From contig NZ_JAXQNN010000001.1 of NCBI RefSeq assembly GCF_034427455.1, positions 930,001-994,000 of the forward strand: a stretch of DNA of 64,000 nucleotides, read 5' to 3'. Both the position numbers and the translations under genes were made by a program. This DNA is from Jeotgalibacillus haloalkalitolerans (GTDB lineage: Bacteria; Bacillota; Bacilli; Bacillales; Jeotgalibacillaceae). Numbering within the stretch: position 1 is the first letter of the stretch; the number at the start of each line of letters is the position of its first letter. This document shows, piece by piece, positions 16,159-24,797 of this stretch. A model generated the notes under the pieces. The model saw only the letters and a program-made list of their open reading frames with translations, was not told the origin of the DNA and did no database searches.

Positions 16159-17230
16159 ACCAGTTGTTTTCCTCATCATAAAGATCTTCAGATGAATCAG
16201 CTTCAGATGAAAATCCTGACGACTCACTTTCCTGAGCCGCTAATGGTAAATCCAAATGCTCTCTCAGATCAGACTGTACTTCAGCCAATTGGTCTGCATA
16301 AGCCTCATAATAATAGATGTTATTATAATAGACTCCTTCTCCCTGAAGAGTTTGCGAGTCTACATTTAAATCTGAATTGGCAGCATAAGTGATGAAAGAT
16401 CTCATTTCTGAAAAACGCATATTTGTTTTCATATTATCTCCAACTGCATCTATCACATCTGCATACTTATTGATTGATCCAACAGATTTAGACTTCGTCA
16501 GTATGGCTTCAATTACTTCCTGTTGACGGCCGCCTCTGGCAATGTCACTATCCTGGTATCTTGACCGTACAAATGCCAGCGCTTCTTCACCATTGACAGT
16601 CTGTGTTCCTTCGTTTAAAATAATTGCATTTTTCTTATCTTCTGAGTTCATTTCAGTCATATCAAATGGCACATCGACTTCCACACCACCCAAAGCGTCC
16701 ACTACATCCATAAAAGCATAAAAATTCATTCTTACGTAATAATCAACAGGCACATTTAACAGCTCTTCCACTGCTTCCATTGATGCTTTAGGACCGCCAA
16801 AAGCATGTGCATGGTTAATCTTGTCTTCTCTGCCTACCTCAGGAATATATGCAAGAGTGTCACGGGGAATACTAGTCAGTTTTACCGACTTGTCATCATT
16901 GTTGAGTGTTGCAAGAATAATCGCATCTGTTCGAGTCGTACCGTTTTCAAAGCCGGATGCATTTTCCCGTGATTCGCTTCCATCTACACCTAAGAATAAA
17001 ACTGAAACATTATCAATATCAGGATCTACTTCTTTTTCACGCAAGTTTGACTGCTCGCGCCCTTCAACTTCCTCAAAAGAATCATTGGCAACATTCTGGG
17101 CTTTTGTATACAGATAACCACCATACACTAAGCCAGACGCAATTAATAAGAATAATGGGACCCCAATCAGCATCATTCTTTTTCTTATACGTTTATTTTT
17201 CCTGTTTTTCTTATACGTTTTTCTATCCAT
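16157..17230 (-). CDS. LytR-CpsA-Psr (LCP) family glycopolymer transferase, TagU-like
   Basis: A 357-residue membrane-anchored enzyme. Basic N-terminus, a single transmembrane helix at ~20-43 (MLIGVPLFLLIASGLVYGGY), then an extracellular LCP domain. Active-site features are VLFLGVDG, TTRTDAIILATL, TSIPRDT and FVRSRYQDSDIARGGRQQEVI, holding the conserved Asp and Arg residues that bind pyrophosphate and metal. LCP enzymes attach teichoic acid or capsular glycans to peptidoglycan. The C-terminus is Ser/Glu/Asp-rich and probably disordered. It sits next to yvyE and degSU, the usual tagU/lytR position in Bacillus. Divergence from TagU itself prevents a firm symbol. Confidence 0.87.
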   Translation of the reverse strand: MDRKTYKKNRKNKRIRKRMMLIGVPLFLLIASGLVYGGYLYTKAQNVANDSFEEVEGREQSNLREKEVDPDIDNVSVLFLGVDGSESRENASGFENGTTRTDAIILATLNNDDKSVKLTSIPRDTLAYIPEVGREDKINHAHAFGGPKASMEAVEELLNVPVDYYVRMNFYAFMDVVDALGGVEVDVPFDMTEMNSEDKKNAIILNEGTQTVNGEEALAFVRSRYQDSDIARGGRQQEVIEAILTKSKSVGSINKYADVIDAVGDNMKTNMRFSEMRSFITYAANSDLNVDSQTLQGEGVYYNNIYYYEAYADQLAEVQSDLREHLDLPLAAQESESSGFSSEADSSEDLYDEENNW

Positions 17231-17345
17231 ACCCAGCCTAGCTCCTTTACTTGGGTGTCATCCAGTTTACCCGAAAAAAATTACGGCAGACTCTATTGTA
17301 CTAGTTTCCCGAGTATTCGTAAAATGAAACTTTCGTTACAATTGT

Positions 17346-17987
17346 CTATAAACGTGATACAATTTCTTCCCTGTATAACGCTTCACCCTGAGTAATGACA
17401 GCCTGACCATTTGTTAATTCAGTCATCCAGACAGTGAACTCCTCCACATCATCCTCCATGACATAAGTTTCTACAGCTACTTCTTCTAAATATTGAATAT
17501 CCTTTAAAGGATATTTTGAAGATCTGACTTCATTCTCAACTTTACCCAGCCATGTATAATCCATCTTTGAAACCATGATCCGATTTAATGACCTTTCTAC
17601 AATTCCCGCTGCTTTTAATCCCTCTGTTACAGACTTTCCATATGCACGGATCAGTCCGCCTCCACCGAGCTTAATGCCGCCGAAGTAGCGGGTCACAACC
17701 ACTGTTGTATCTTTTAATCCCTGCTTCTTTAGCACTTCAAGCATTGGCACTCCTGCAGTACCCGATGGTTCGCCATCGTCATTTGCCTTTTGTATCAGAT
17801 CATGTTCGCCAATCATATATGCTGAGCAGTTATGGTTAGCTGATGGGTGCTTCTTTTTGATTTCCTGTATGAAGTCCTGAGCTTCCTCTTCTGTTTCTGT
17901 TCTCTTTAAATAGGTAATAAATCGGGATTTTTGAATAATGATTTCACTTTCGCTGTATCCTTTTACAGTTAAATATTTTTTTAACAT
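17346..17987 (-). CDS. yvyE: YigZ/IMPACT family protein
   Basis: 213 residues. The N-terminal UPF0029/IMPACT domain has KSRFITYLKRTETEEEAQDF, HNCSAYMIG, DDGEPSGTAGVPML and VVVTRYFGGIKLGGGGLIRAYG. A C-terminal ferredoxin-like domain (DUF1949, ~140-205) follows. The role in bacteria is unclear (nucleic-acid binding or ribosome-related). Gene identity follows from its place immediately upstream of, and divergent from, degS, as in B. subtilis. The ~300-bp divergent region to degS contains promoters only. Confidence 0.92.
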   Translation of the reverse strand: MLKKYLTVKGYSESEIIIQKSRFITYLKRTETEEEAQDFIQEIKKKHPSANHNCSAYMIGEHDLIQKANDDGEPSGTAGVPMLEVLKKQGLKDTTVVVTRYFGGIKLGGGGLIRAYGKSVTEGLKAAGIVERSLNRIMVSKMDYTWLGKVENEVRSSKYPLKDIQYLEEVAVETYVMEDDVEEFTVWMTELTNGQAVITQGEALYREEIVSRL

Positions 17988-18247
17988 ATTTTACTCCTTC
18001 ATTTACGGGCATTTATTACACAATTATAACAAGAAATTGCACGTTGCGTCATTTTTTGCAGAGATGCAACAAAGGTGAAATGTCATATGCGTCAATTGTA
18101 ATGCAACTTTAATATCGCGACAAAGTGATGATGTTATAATAGATAAGGTCTTGTTGATTAAAAGGGCTGTGCGAAAATATATTAATATAACTTCTTTTTT
18201 GCTTAATTTCGACATGTTGCGGTGCGAAACTTTATTTAGCCCAATAC

Positions 18248-18276
18248 TTTCAATTTTACTGGTTTAACAGTATAAT
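18248..18276 (+). promoter_or_regulatory. degSU promoter
   Basis: TTTCAA (18248-18253), 17-bp spacer, TATAAT (18271-18276), 41 bp before the GTG start of degS. Confidence 0.6.
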
Positions 18277-18316
18277 TTTTTGTAAAGACATGTATATGAG
18301 AGAAAGGAGTCTGCAC

Positions 18317-19459
18317 GTGTCCGGAAATAGTATAGATACCCAGGTTCTAGATTCAATACTGGGTAAAATGATAGAGACTGTGGATCAGAGTAAATCAGAA
18401 ATTTTTGAAATAGGTGAGCAGACACGGAATGAATATGATCAGCTTGTAAGTGAACTTTCATTAATTCGTGAAAAAATTGCAAGCGTGATATATACAGGTG
18501 ATGACCTTGAAAGGCGTTCGCGCTTTGCCAGAAAACGCCTGGCGGAAGTCAGCCATCATTTTAAGGATTTTTCTGAAGAACAGGTCCGTCAGGCTTATGA
18601 AACGGCACACGATCTTCAGATGAAACTCTCAGTAAACAGACAGGAAGAAAAACAGCTTCGGGAGAGACGTGATGATCTTGAACGCCGCTTGCAGAACATG
18701 GTCGAAACGATAGACAGGGCAGAAAATCTGGTCACACAGATTTCGGTTGTACTGACTTATTTAAATAGCGATTTGAAAAAAGTTGGTGCAGCGCTTGAAG
18801 ATGCTGCACAGAAGCAAATGTTCGGGATGCAGATTATTGAAGCGCAGGAAGAAGAGCGCAAGAGACTTTCCCGGGAAATACATGACGGTCCTGCCCAAAT
18901 GATGGCAAACGTCCTGATGAGATCAGATTTGATCGAAAGAGTATTCAGAGATAAAGGCACTGAAGAAGCAATTACCGAAATTAAAAGCTATAAAAAGATG
19001 GTCCGCTCAGCATTATCTGAGGTCAGACGGATCATATATGACCTGAGACCAATGGCGCTCGATGACCTGGGTCTTGTTCCTACCCTCAGAAAATACTTAA
19101 GTACGATCGAAGAGTATAGTAATGGTACTAAGTTATCATTTAAGCAAATTGGGGAAGAATCAAGACTGGACCCGAAATTCGAAGTCTCACTCTTCAGGCT
19201 GATTCAGGAGGCTGTGCAAAATGCAGTAAAGCACGCACAGGCAAATGAAGTAACAGTGAAAGTGGAAATGCGTTCCGATTGTGTAAATGCAATCATCAGG
19301 GACGATGGAATAGGCTTCGATCCTTTAGAAAAAAAGCAGGGCTCATATGGCATGATGGGTATGAAAGAAAGAATTGAACTTATATCGGGAAAAATGGATG
19401 TTCAATCAAAACCCGGACGAGGTACAACAATCAGTATTAATGTACCAATTACAAGTTAA
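18317..19459 (+). CDS. degS: Sensor histidine kinase DegS
   Basis: A cytoplasmic kinase of 380 residues without transmembrane segments. It has a long N-terminal coiled-coil DegS sensor domain (1-~170), then the HisKA_3 segment [21 protein letters not shown] with the phosphorylated His189, and a C-terminal ATPase domain ([11 protein letters not shown]-box, DDGIGFD G1-box, GMMGMKER G2). It phosphorylates DegU, controlling degradative enzymes, competence, motility and poly-glutamate in Bacillus. Start GTG 18317 has AAAGGAG 7 nt upstream; a longer ATG start at 18290 has no site. It forms an operon with degU (20-nt gap). Confidence 0.96.
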   Translation: MSGNSIDTQVLDSILGKMIETVDQSKSEIFEIGEQTRNEYDQLVSELSLIREKIASVIYTGDDLERRSRFARKRLAEVSHHFKDFSEEQVRQAYETAHDLQMKLSVNRQEEKQLRERRDDLERRLQNMVETIDRAENLVTQISVVLTYLNSDLKKVGAALEDAAQKQMFGMQIIEAQEEERKRLSREIHDGPAQMMANVLMRSDLIERVFRDKGTEEAITEIKSYKKMVRSALSEVRRIIYDLRPMALDDLGLVPTLRKYLSTIEEYSNGTKLSFKQIGEESRLDPKFEVSLFRLIQEAVQNAVKHAQANEVTVKVEMRSDCVNAIIRDDGIGFDPLEKKQGSYGMMGMKERIELISGKMDVQSKPGRGTTISINVPITS

Positions 19460-19479
19460 AGATTGAGGGGGAACCAAAC

Positions 19480-20154
19480 ATGACAAAGATTTTAATTATT
19501 GATGATCATCAGTTATTCCGTGAAGGTGTTAAGCGTATCCTGGATTTCGAAGAGACATTCGAAATCGTTGGAGAAGGCGATGACGGTTCTCAGGCAATCG
19601 AACTTTACGAAACGCACCAGCCGGATGTTGTATTAATGGATATTAATATGCCGAACGTTAACGGCGTAGAAGCAACAGGTCAGCTCGTTCAAAAGTATTC
19701 AGATGCAAAAGTCATCATTCTTTCTATCCATGATGACGAGAATTACGTATCACATGCACTTAAATCAGGTGCACTTGGCTATATGCTGAAAGAAATGGAT
19801 TCAGAAGCACTGATCGAAGCAATCAAAACAGTTGCTGACGGTGGATCTTACCTGCACCCTAAAGTGACAGTAAACCTTGTAAGTGAATTCCGCAGACTTG
19901 CTGAAGCTGAATTCACAGGCAACTTCCAGCAGATGGAAGTTCGCCGTCCGCTACACCTTTTGACAAAGCGTGAATGTGAAGTACTTCAGATGCTGGCAGA
20001 TGGTAAGAGTAACCGTGGAATTGGTGAAGGGCTTTATATTTCTGAGAAAACAGTTAAAAACCACGTAAGTAACATTCTTCAGAAAATGAATGTAAACGAC
20101 CGTACTCAGGCTGTTGTTACAGCGATTAAGAATGGCTGGGTTGAGGTACGATAA
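19480..20154 (+). CDS. degU: Response regulator DegU
   Basis: 224 residues of the NarL/FixJ family. The receiver domain has the acidic pair DD (8-9), phospho-acceptor Asp54 in VLMDINMPN, and Lys in YMLKEMD near 103. The C-terminal LuxR-type helix-turn-helix has [18 protein letters not shown] and [15 protein letters not shown]. It is the partner of the DegS kinase encoded just upstream. Near-identical layout to B. subtilis DegU, which in phosphorylated form represses or activates flagellar (fla/che, flgM) and biofilm genes. A terminator follows at once, so unlike in B. subtilis it is not near degV. Confidence 0.97.
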   Translation: MTKILIIDDHQLFREGVKRILDFEETFEIVGEGDDGSQAIELYETHQPDVVLMDINMPNVNGVEATGQLVQKYSDAKVIILSIHDDENYVSHALKSGALGYMLKEMDSEALIEAIKTVADGGSYLHPKVTVNLVSEFRRLAEAEFTGNFQQMEVRRPLHLLTKRECEVLQMLADGKSNRGIGEGLYISEKTVKNHVSNILQKMNVNDRTQAVVTAIKNGWVEVR

Positions 20155-20168
20155 ATAGAGGTTAGTTG

Positions 20169-20196
20169 AGCTCCGTCTTTGTGGCGGAGCTTTTTT
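20169..20196 (+). terminator. degSU terminator
   Basis: AGCTCCG / CGGAGCT stem, 9-nt loop, six T. Confidence 0.9.
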
Positions 20197-20238
20197 AAAT
20201 GGAGGTATTGGGAAAAAGACCGGTACAGTTGCGGAAGA

Positions 20239-20530
20239 TGTATCGTTTTGTGTCAGGGATGTAGCGATACGCCTGGGAAGCTGTAGCAATTGTTGCCGGG
20301 GTTGTAGTAATCCACCCGAAAGCATGTAGCAATCTCCGCAGATCCGGTAGTAATCAAGCAGTATTCATGTTACTCCCGTTAACTGAATTGTAATACCAGC
20401 CTCTCTTGATGAACTTGAGAAACTAAGTGACTGATACCCAAGTGCATGCAGGGCAGCCGGGCTAGTATGTAGCAATTGTTGCTGGAGTAGCAATTCTGTC
20501 CAAAGGTTGTATCAATTCTCCGGATGCAGA
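20239..20530. repeat. Composite iteron repeat, copy 1
   Basis: Six iterons headed TGTA(G/T)C or GGTAGT start at 20239, 20260, 20282, 20303, 20325 and 20346, i.e. spacings 21, 22, 21, 22, 21. They are followed by the ~48-nt C hairpin (20405-20451; core GAGAAACTAA...AAGTGCATG) and by more iterons (20468, 20486, 20508). No gene is present in 20197-20550. Confidence 0.7.
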
Positions 20531-20550
20531 TACAGGTATCAGGACAAACA

Positions 20551-20579
20551 AAAAACTCCGCCAAATCAGCGGAGTTTTT
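20551..20579 (-). terminator. treR terminator
   Basis: Perfect stem AAAAACTCCGC / GCGGAGTTTTT with a 7-nt loop, next to the treR stop codon. Confidence 0.92.
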
Positions 20580-20580
20580 G

Positions 20581-21300
20581 TTATTTCCGGCGTCTCGCAA
20601 AGTCGACAAACTTAAATTTATCAAGTCTGTGGCGCGACTCGGTGTATTGGAAGATGGATGTGTCTTCTAAATGTACAAAGTTTTTCACGAGCACGATGTG
20701 GCTGTAGCCGTCGAGATCGAGCAGAGCACGGTCCTCATCGGTTGCGGGTTCAACTGTGATTTCTTTTTTTGCGTAAGAGATGTTCAGACCCAGCTGTCCT
20801 TCGAGGTAAGCATAGATCGAATCCCCGCAGATTTCTTCTGTAAGAGAAGGGACGCTTGACTGCAGCAGCCAGTCTTTGTCCAATATGACACGCTCACCCT
20901 GGATGGTACGTGCGCGGACAACTTCCCATGTCAGTGCATGTTCAGGGCATTCGAGCTGGTTTGCAAGCCAGTCTTCAGCTTCGATCAGTTCAAGTTTGTG
21001 GACGGTGGTCTGGATATCCCGGCCAAGTGACTGCTGGATTTCCTTGAAGCTGACCAGTCCTGTGACAGGAAACGTCATTTTGCTTATATCAAGAACCAGA
21101 GATCCTTTACCCTGCATTTTTTGGATGAACCCATTTTGCGATAAAAGTGTAAGCGCTTTCCTGATTGTTTCGCGTGATGTGTTGAATCGCTCACACAGTT
21201 CGTGTTCTGAAGGGAGTAAAGCGTTCGGCTTGAAGACTCCGTTTTTTATCTCTGAGGAGAGTTCTTGAAAAATGTTCATATATTTATTTGTAGTTGCCAT
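20581..21300 (-). CDS. treR: Trehalose operon repressor, GntR family
   Basis: 239 residues. N-terminal GntR winged helix (IFQELSSEIKNGVFKPNALL, then CERFNTSRETIRKALTLLSQ) and a C-terminal UTRA effector domain (VTGLVSFKEIQQSLGRDIQT through the conserved C-terminal ESRHRLDKFKF). In B. subtilis TreR represses treP-treA and is released by trehalose-6-phosphate. Start ATG 21300 is chosen; AAGGG is 10 nt upstream and an in-frame GTG at 21309 overlaps it. treP and treA lie on the same strand but 3.5 kb away, separated by three plus-strand genes, so treR is transcribed on its own here. Confidence 0.93.
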   Translation of the reverse strand: MATTNKYMNIFQELSSEIKNGVFKPNALLPSEHELCERFNTSRETIRKALTLLSQNGFIQKMQGKGSLVLDISKMTFPVTGLVSFKEIQQSLGRDIQTTVHKLELIEAEDWLANQLECPEHALTWEVVRARTIQGERVILDKDWLLQSSVPSLTEEICGDSIYAYLEGQLGLNISYAKKEITVEPATDEDRALLDLDGYSHIVLVKNFVHLEDTSIFQYTESRHRLDKFKFVDFARRRK

Positions 21301-21379
21301 ATATATCACCCTTGTTTATTGTATCATATGAGGGGACAGGATTTTAGTGAATGTACCATTATTTTCATATGATATTTGA

Positions 21380-21539
21380 GTTAATATAACGCTGCTCCTT
21401 TCCGTGGAGGACTCCGCTTTCCGCGGCCGCGCGGTGAGCCTCCTCAAGCTTCGCTTTACGGGGTCTCACCTGTCGCTTCTATGCCGCAGGAGTCTCCGTC
21501 CTCCACTCCAAGGATCCGCTGAGTCGGGTAACTCGAACA
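21380..21539. repeat. GC-rich repeat element (family B, copy 1) flanked by 13-bp direct repeats
   Basis: A ~160-bp imperfect palindrome containing CTTTCCGCGG, GGTGAGCCTCCTC and GGGGTCTCACC, ending near GTCCTCCACTCC. It is bounded by the direct repeat ATATGATATTTGA at 21367-21379 and 21540-21552, as expected for a duplicated target. Related elements lie at 26520 and 37018. Confidence 0.75.
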
Positions 21540-21581
21540 ATATGATATTTGAAGATTTTATAAGCAGAAAGGACGGTTTGT

Positions 21582-22154
21582 ATGAACAGGGTTTTGAAGG
21601 CATCGTTTGCTGCCGGTCTGCTTGCGGTTGTACTGGCAGGTTGCAGTGATGAGGAAAGTACGAATTCGAATAGTGCGGATGATGGGCTTACAGGTGAAGG
21701 CCAGGAGACGCATTCTTCTGAGGGAATAGGTGGAGAATCTGAGGAAGGCATCATGTTTGATGAGGAAGGCAATGTAGAGAGTGCCGAGGTGCCTGCAGAA
21801 GTGGAAGAAGAAATATTGGCAGTATTTGATGAGTATATTAAAACGTTTAACAATAAAGATTTAGAAGGCTATCTGGATCTGCTGTTATACGGGGAAGATT
21901 ATTATAATGAAGAGGAAGAGCGTGCTGCGCTTGAGGAAGTGTTTAACCAGTTTGACGTTCATCGTGAAGTGGTTGAGCAGACGATTAGCGGGTATGAAGA
22001 AGGGTCGGCTCAGGTGTTTACCAATATGGAGCTGACAACGACGGATCCTTCGTCCGAGACTGAGGTTACCAGAGAGGGTCGTCAGGTCACGGTGTTAAAA
22101 GAAGTTGACGGAGAGTGGAAGATCGCTTCGATTCAGTTTATTGCTGCGCCTTAA
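21582..22154 (+). CDS. Putative lipoprotein with NTF2-like domain
   Basis: 190 residues. A lipoprotein signal peptide with lipobox LAGC (Cys21) predicts export and lipid anchoring on the outer face of the membrane. A very acidic, low-complexity linker (~25-60) follows, then a ~110-residue domain starting EEEILAVFDEYIKTFNNKDLEGYLDLL. That pattern is typical of SnoaL/NTF2-like folds (FNNKDLEGYL; late strand VTVLKEVDGEWKIASIQF). Function unknown. The ATG is preceded by AGAAAGGA. It is transcribed divergently from treR across a family-B repeat element and ends at a terminator. Confidence 0.8.
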   Translation: MNRVLKASFAAGLLAVVLAGCSDEESTNSNSADDGLTGEGQETHSSEGIGGESEEGIMFDEEGNVESAEVPAEVEEEILAVFDEYIKTFNNKDLEGYLDLLLYGEDYYNEEEERAALEEVFNQFDVHREVVEQTISGYEEGSAQVFTNMELTTTDPSSETEVTREGRQVTVLKEVDGEWKIASIQFIAAP

Positions 22155-22286
22155 GCGTTTGAAACGAAGCATTCCGGTTATGATTAAATAATCACTGCTG
22201 AAGATTGGTGAGGAGGATTGCTGTCCGTCAGCGAAAAACAAGGTCCTTCATGGAACACATCAGCGTTATTTAGTTTTATAGTTAAG

Positions 22287-22316
22287 AAATGCATCTCAAC
22301 AGGAGGTGCATTTTCT
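22287..22316 (+). terminator. Terminator after lipoprotein gene
   Basis: AAATGCATCTC / GAGGTGCATTT stem with a 5-nt loop, followed by a short T-tract. It is 130 nt beyond the stop; the stretch in between (22155-22286) shows nothing else. Confidence 0.6.
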
Positions 22317-22357
22317 GTACATATCGACATATTTCCTGGGAAATGGAGTTGGAGAAA

Positions 22358-23413
22358 GTGAAAATTATTCGCGCGGACATATGGGGAATCCACCTGCCGT
22401 TAAAGGAACCGTTTGTTGTTTCATATGCAAGGTTTGATTCAATGCCATCTATTATTTTAAGGCTGACAACTGACAGTGGGCATGTAGGATATGGTGAAGC
22501 AGTACCCGATGAGCATGTGACAGGCGAGTCGTTTTACGGTTCGTTTGCGCTTTTAGAAAAAGTAATCGTGCCTGAAGTGACAGGGATGTCGCCTTTTCAA
22601 ATGGAGGAAATTCACTCCCGCATGAATCGCGCGCTGAAAGGTAATCCTTCTATTAAAGCTGCTGTGGATATTGCGTGCTATGACCTGATGGGGAAAATCA
22701 CAGGGCTGCCTGTGTATGAACTGATTGGCGGGAAAGCGCATGAAAAGCTTAGTTATCCGAAGGTGATTTCGATTGGTTCTCCTGAAAAAATGAGTGAGGC
22801 TGCATTCGCTGCACTTGAAAAAGGGTATGAGCACTTGAAAATCAAGCTGAGCGGGGATGCCGGACTTGATGTGGAGCGGTTAAAGGCCATCAGAGAAGCT
22901 GTTGGATATGACGTCCCAATCCGGGTTGATGTCAATCAGGGATGGGGAACTTATGAAACAGCTAAGCGGGCGCTTGATCAAACGGAATCGCTGCACCTGG
23001 ACTGGGTTGAGCAGCCACTTTTACCTGAGGGTTTTATGGAGATGAATGAACTGCGCCAGTCAACGGTGACACCGCTTATGCTGGATGAGAGTATTTGTTC
23101 AGAAAAAGATTTGCAGCGTGCCATTGATATGCGTTCGGCAGATAAAATTAATCTAAAGCTGATGAAAAGCGGCGGCATTTATCCGGTTATTCATATGGCG
23201 AAAACGGCTGAAGCAGCAGGACTTGCCTGTCAGATTGGATCAATGGTGGAGTCTTCGATTGGCTCAGCAGCAGGATATCATGCTGCAATGGCCAGAAAGA
23301 ATATTGAAACGACTGAACTGACCGGGCCGCTGCTGTTTTCAAAGGATCCGGGTAATTTACAATATGAGGTTCCTTACGTTCATTTAGCTGAAAAGCCCGG
23401 AACTTGGCGTTGA
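22358..23413 (+). CDS. Dipeptide epimerase (enolase superfamily, MLE-like), C-terminally frameshifted
   Basis: 351 residues as read. It has the capping domain and the enolase barrel with catalytic LKIKLSG (KxK), DVNQGW, VEQPL, DESI and the opposite-face Lys in KLMKSGG. These residues fit L-Ala-D/L-Glu-type dipeptide epimerases that recycle murein peptides. Start GTG 22358 follows GGAGTTGGAG. At 23399-23403 (GGAAC) one extra A shifts the frame. Removing it restores about 22 further residues (GLGVDVDEAVLKELSELYVE) and a TGA at 23469-23471 that overlaps the next ATG by 4 bp. So the ancestral gene ended at 23471; this is a recent mutation or a sequencing error. Confidence 0.85.
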   Translation: MKIIRADIWGIHLPLKEPFVVSYARFDSMPSIILRLTTDSGHVGYGEAVPDEHVTGESFYGSFALLEKVIVPEVTGMSPFQMEEIHSRMNRALKGNPSIKAAVDIACYDLMGKITGLPVYELIGGKAHEKLSYPKVISIGSPEKMSEAAFAALEKGYEHLKIKLSGDAGLDVERLKAIREAVGYDVPIRVDVNQGWGTYETAKRALDQTESLHLDWVEQPLLPEGFMEMNELRQSTVTPLMLDESICSEKDLQRAIDMRSADKINLKLMKSGGIYPVIHMAKTAEAAGLACQIGSMVESSIGSAAGYHAAMARKNIETTELTGPLLFSKDPGNLQYEVPYVHLAEKPGTWR

Positions 23414-23467
23414 TGTGGATGAAGCAGTGCTTAAAGAGTTAAGCGAGTTATATGTGGAGGTGGGAGA

Positions 23468-24562
23468 ATGAATCTTGAACAGTTCTGGCAGGATCTTCAC
23501 GGGCTTGCAGAAACGAGCTTTAAAGAAGTGAAGACGACTGATTACATTGCTAATATGCTGGAACGCGAAGGCATCAGGGTTCAGCTTTTTAAAAAGCATA
23601 CAGGACTGATTGCTGAAGTGGGAAGCGGTGAGCCGGTTGTCGGTTTCAGAGCCGATATGGATGCACTGTGGCAGGAGGTTGACGGTGAGATGAAGGCAAA
23701 CCATTCCTGTGGTCATGATGCCCATATGACAATCGGGATCGGTACGCTTTTAGCACTGAAAAAGAAAGAGGCTGACTTGCAGGGGACGTTCAGATGTATC
23801 TTCCAGCCGGCTGAAGAGCAGGGGAACGGATCATTGTCTGTGATTAAAAATGGTGGAGCGGACGGACTCAGTGTGCTTTTTGGGGTGCATTTGAGACCTC
23901 GGGATGAGCTTTCTTTTGGGGAAGCTGCCCCGTCTATCTCACACGGTGGCGGTATTTTCTATGAGGGTAAGATCTCCGGCGGCGATTTGCACGGGGCAAG
24001 ACCGCATCAGGGTGTAAATGCGATTGAAGCAGGCTTTGCGCTCGGTCAGCAACTGCACACAGTAAGGATTTCACCAATGATTCCACATTCTGTGAAAATG
24101 ACCAGCTTTCATGCAGGGGCATCGAATTATAATATTATTCCGGGCTCTGCAACGTTTGCACTGGATGTCCGCGCGCAGACAAATGAGGCAATGGATGAGC
24201 TGAAGAAGCTGATTGATGACAAGGTTTACGCCTTGAGTATGATGCTGAAGGTTAACATAGAGGGCAAATGGATTGATTATACGCCTGGTGCAGATGTGAA
24301 TGAAGAAGCAGAGGCAATCATGCGGGAAGCGATCGTACAGGAGATGGGTGAAGAGGCACTGCGTCCGCGTGTTGTCACACCCGGCAGTGATGATTTTCAT
24401 TTCTATACAATTGAAAAGCCTGAACTGAAAGCATGTATGCTGGCACTTGGGGCTGATCTGGAGCCGGGACTGCATCACCCAGATATGAGGTTTAATCATG
24501 ATTGTCTGGAGCAGGGTGTGCGCGTGATTTCGCTGGCAGTTGAGCTTGCGATGGGTGAGTAG
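23468..24562 (+). CDS. M20 family metallopeptidase / amidohydrolase (AmhX-like)
   Basis: 364 residues of the M20D (aminoacylase/IAA-amino-acid hydrolase) branch. Metal ligands lie in VGFRADMDALWQ, NHSCGHDAHMT and FQPAEEQGNG. The lid domain (HGARPHQGVNAIEAG, GASNYNIIPGSATFALDVRA) and the final metal ligand in GLHHPDMRFNHD are also present. It hydrolyses N-acyl or peptide bonds in the cytoplasm. The start overlaps the restored end of the epimerase gene (ATGA), so the two form a coupled pair that probably salvages amino acids from wall or dietary peptides. Confidence 0.87.
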   Translation: MNLEQFWQDLHGLAETSFKEVKTTDYIANMLEREGIRVQLFKKHTGLIAEVGSGEPVVGFRADMDALWQEVDGEMKANHSCGHDAHMTIGIGTLLALKKKEADLQGTFRCIFQPAEEQGNGSLSVIKNGGADGLSVLFGVHLRPRDELSFGEAAPSISHGGGIFYEGKISGGDLHGARPHQGVNAIEAGFALGQQLHTVRISPMIPHSVKMTSFHAGASNYNIIPGSATFALDVRAQTNEAMDELKKLIDDKVYALSMMLKVNIEGKWIDYTPGADVNEEAEAIMREAIVQEMGEEALRPRVVTPGSDDFHFYTIEKPELKACMLALGADLEPGLHHPDMRFNHDCLEQGVRVISLAVELAMGE

Positions 24563-24593
24563 TGCTGGCGTGGGTCTGACACTATCCGGTGCA

Positions 24594-24690
24594 GCACTCA
24601 TTTTCCGGGAGACTGCACTCAATGATGCTGTCACTGCACTCAACGCCGCGAACAGTGCACCCAACCCGGGTGTATCGCTACGTCAATAAG
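24594..24690. repeat. Composite iteron repeat, copy 2 (reverse orientation)
   Basis: Heads GCACTCA / GCACCCAA start at 24594, 24615, 24636 and 24657 (exactly 21 bp apart), followed by CCCGGGTGTATCGCTAC. This is the reverse complement of the TTGAGTGC array at 35.5 kb. The 24563-24797 gap holds only this and the treA terminator. Confidence 0.7.
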
Positions 24691-24755
24691 CAGGGTATAA
24701 CACTCAATAGGTATCATACGACGTTCGAACCGAAATTGACACTGTCTCGATATAT

Positions 24756-24791
24756 AAAAACCGCCTGAGGATCATCTCCCAGGCGGTTTTT
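24756..24791. terminator. treA terminator (bidirectional)
   Basis: 12-bp stem AAAAACCGCCTG / CAGGCGGTTTTT with a 12-nt loop between convergent genes. Confidence 0.9.
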
Positions 24792-24797
24792 CACATC

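Noticed and set aside
18057-18215. Possible small RNA between yvyE and degS
   Set aside because: A TATAAT near 18135 exists but without a -35, terminator or stable fold; the region is better explained as the divergent promoter area.
20239-20530. CRISPR array
   Set aside because: The periodic unit is 21/22 bp with only 6-9 conserved bases; no repeat of 24 bp or more, no regular spacers and no cas gene.
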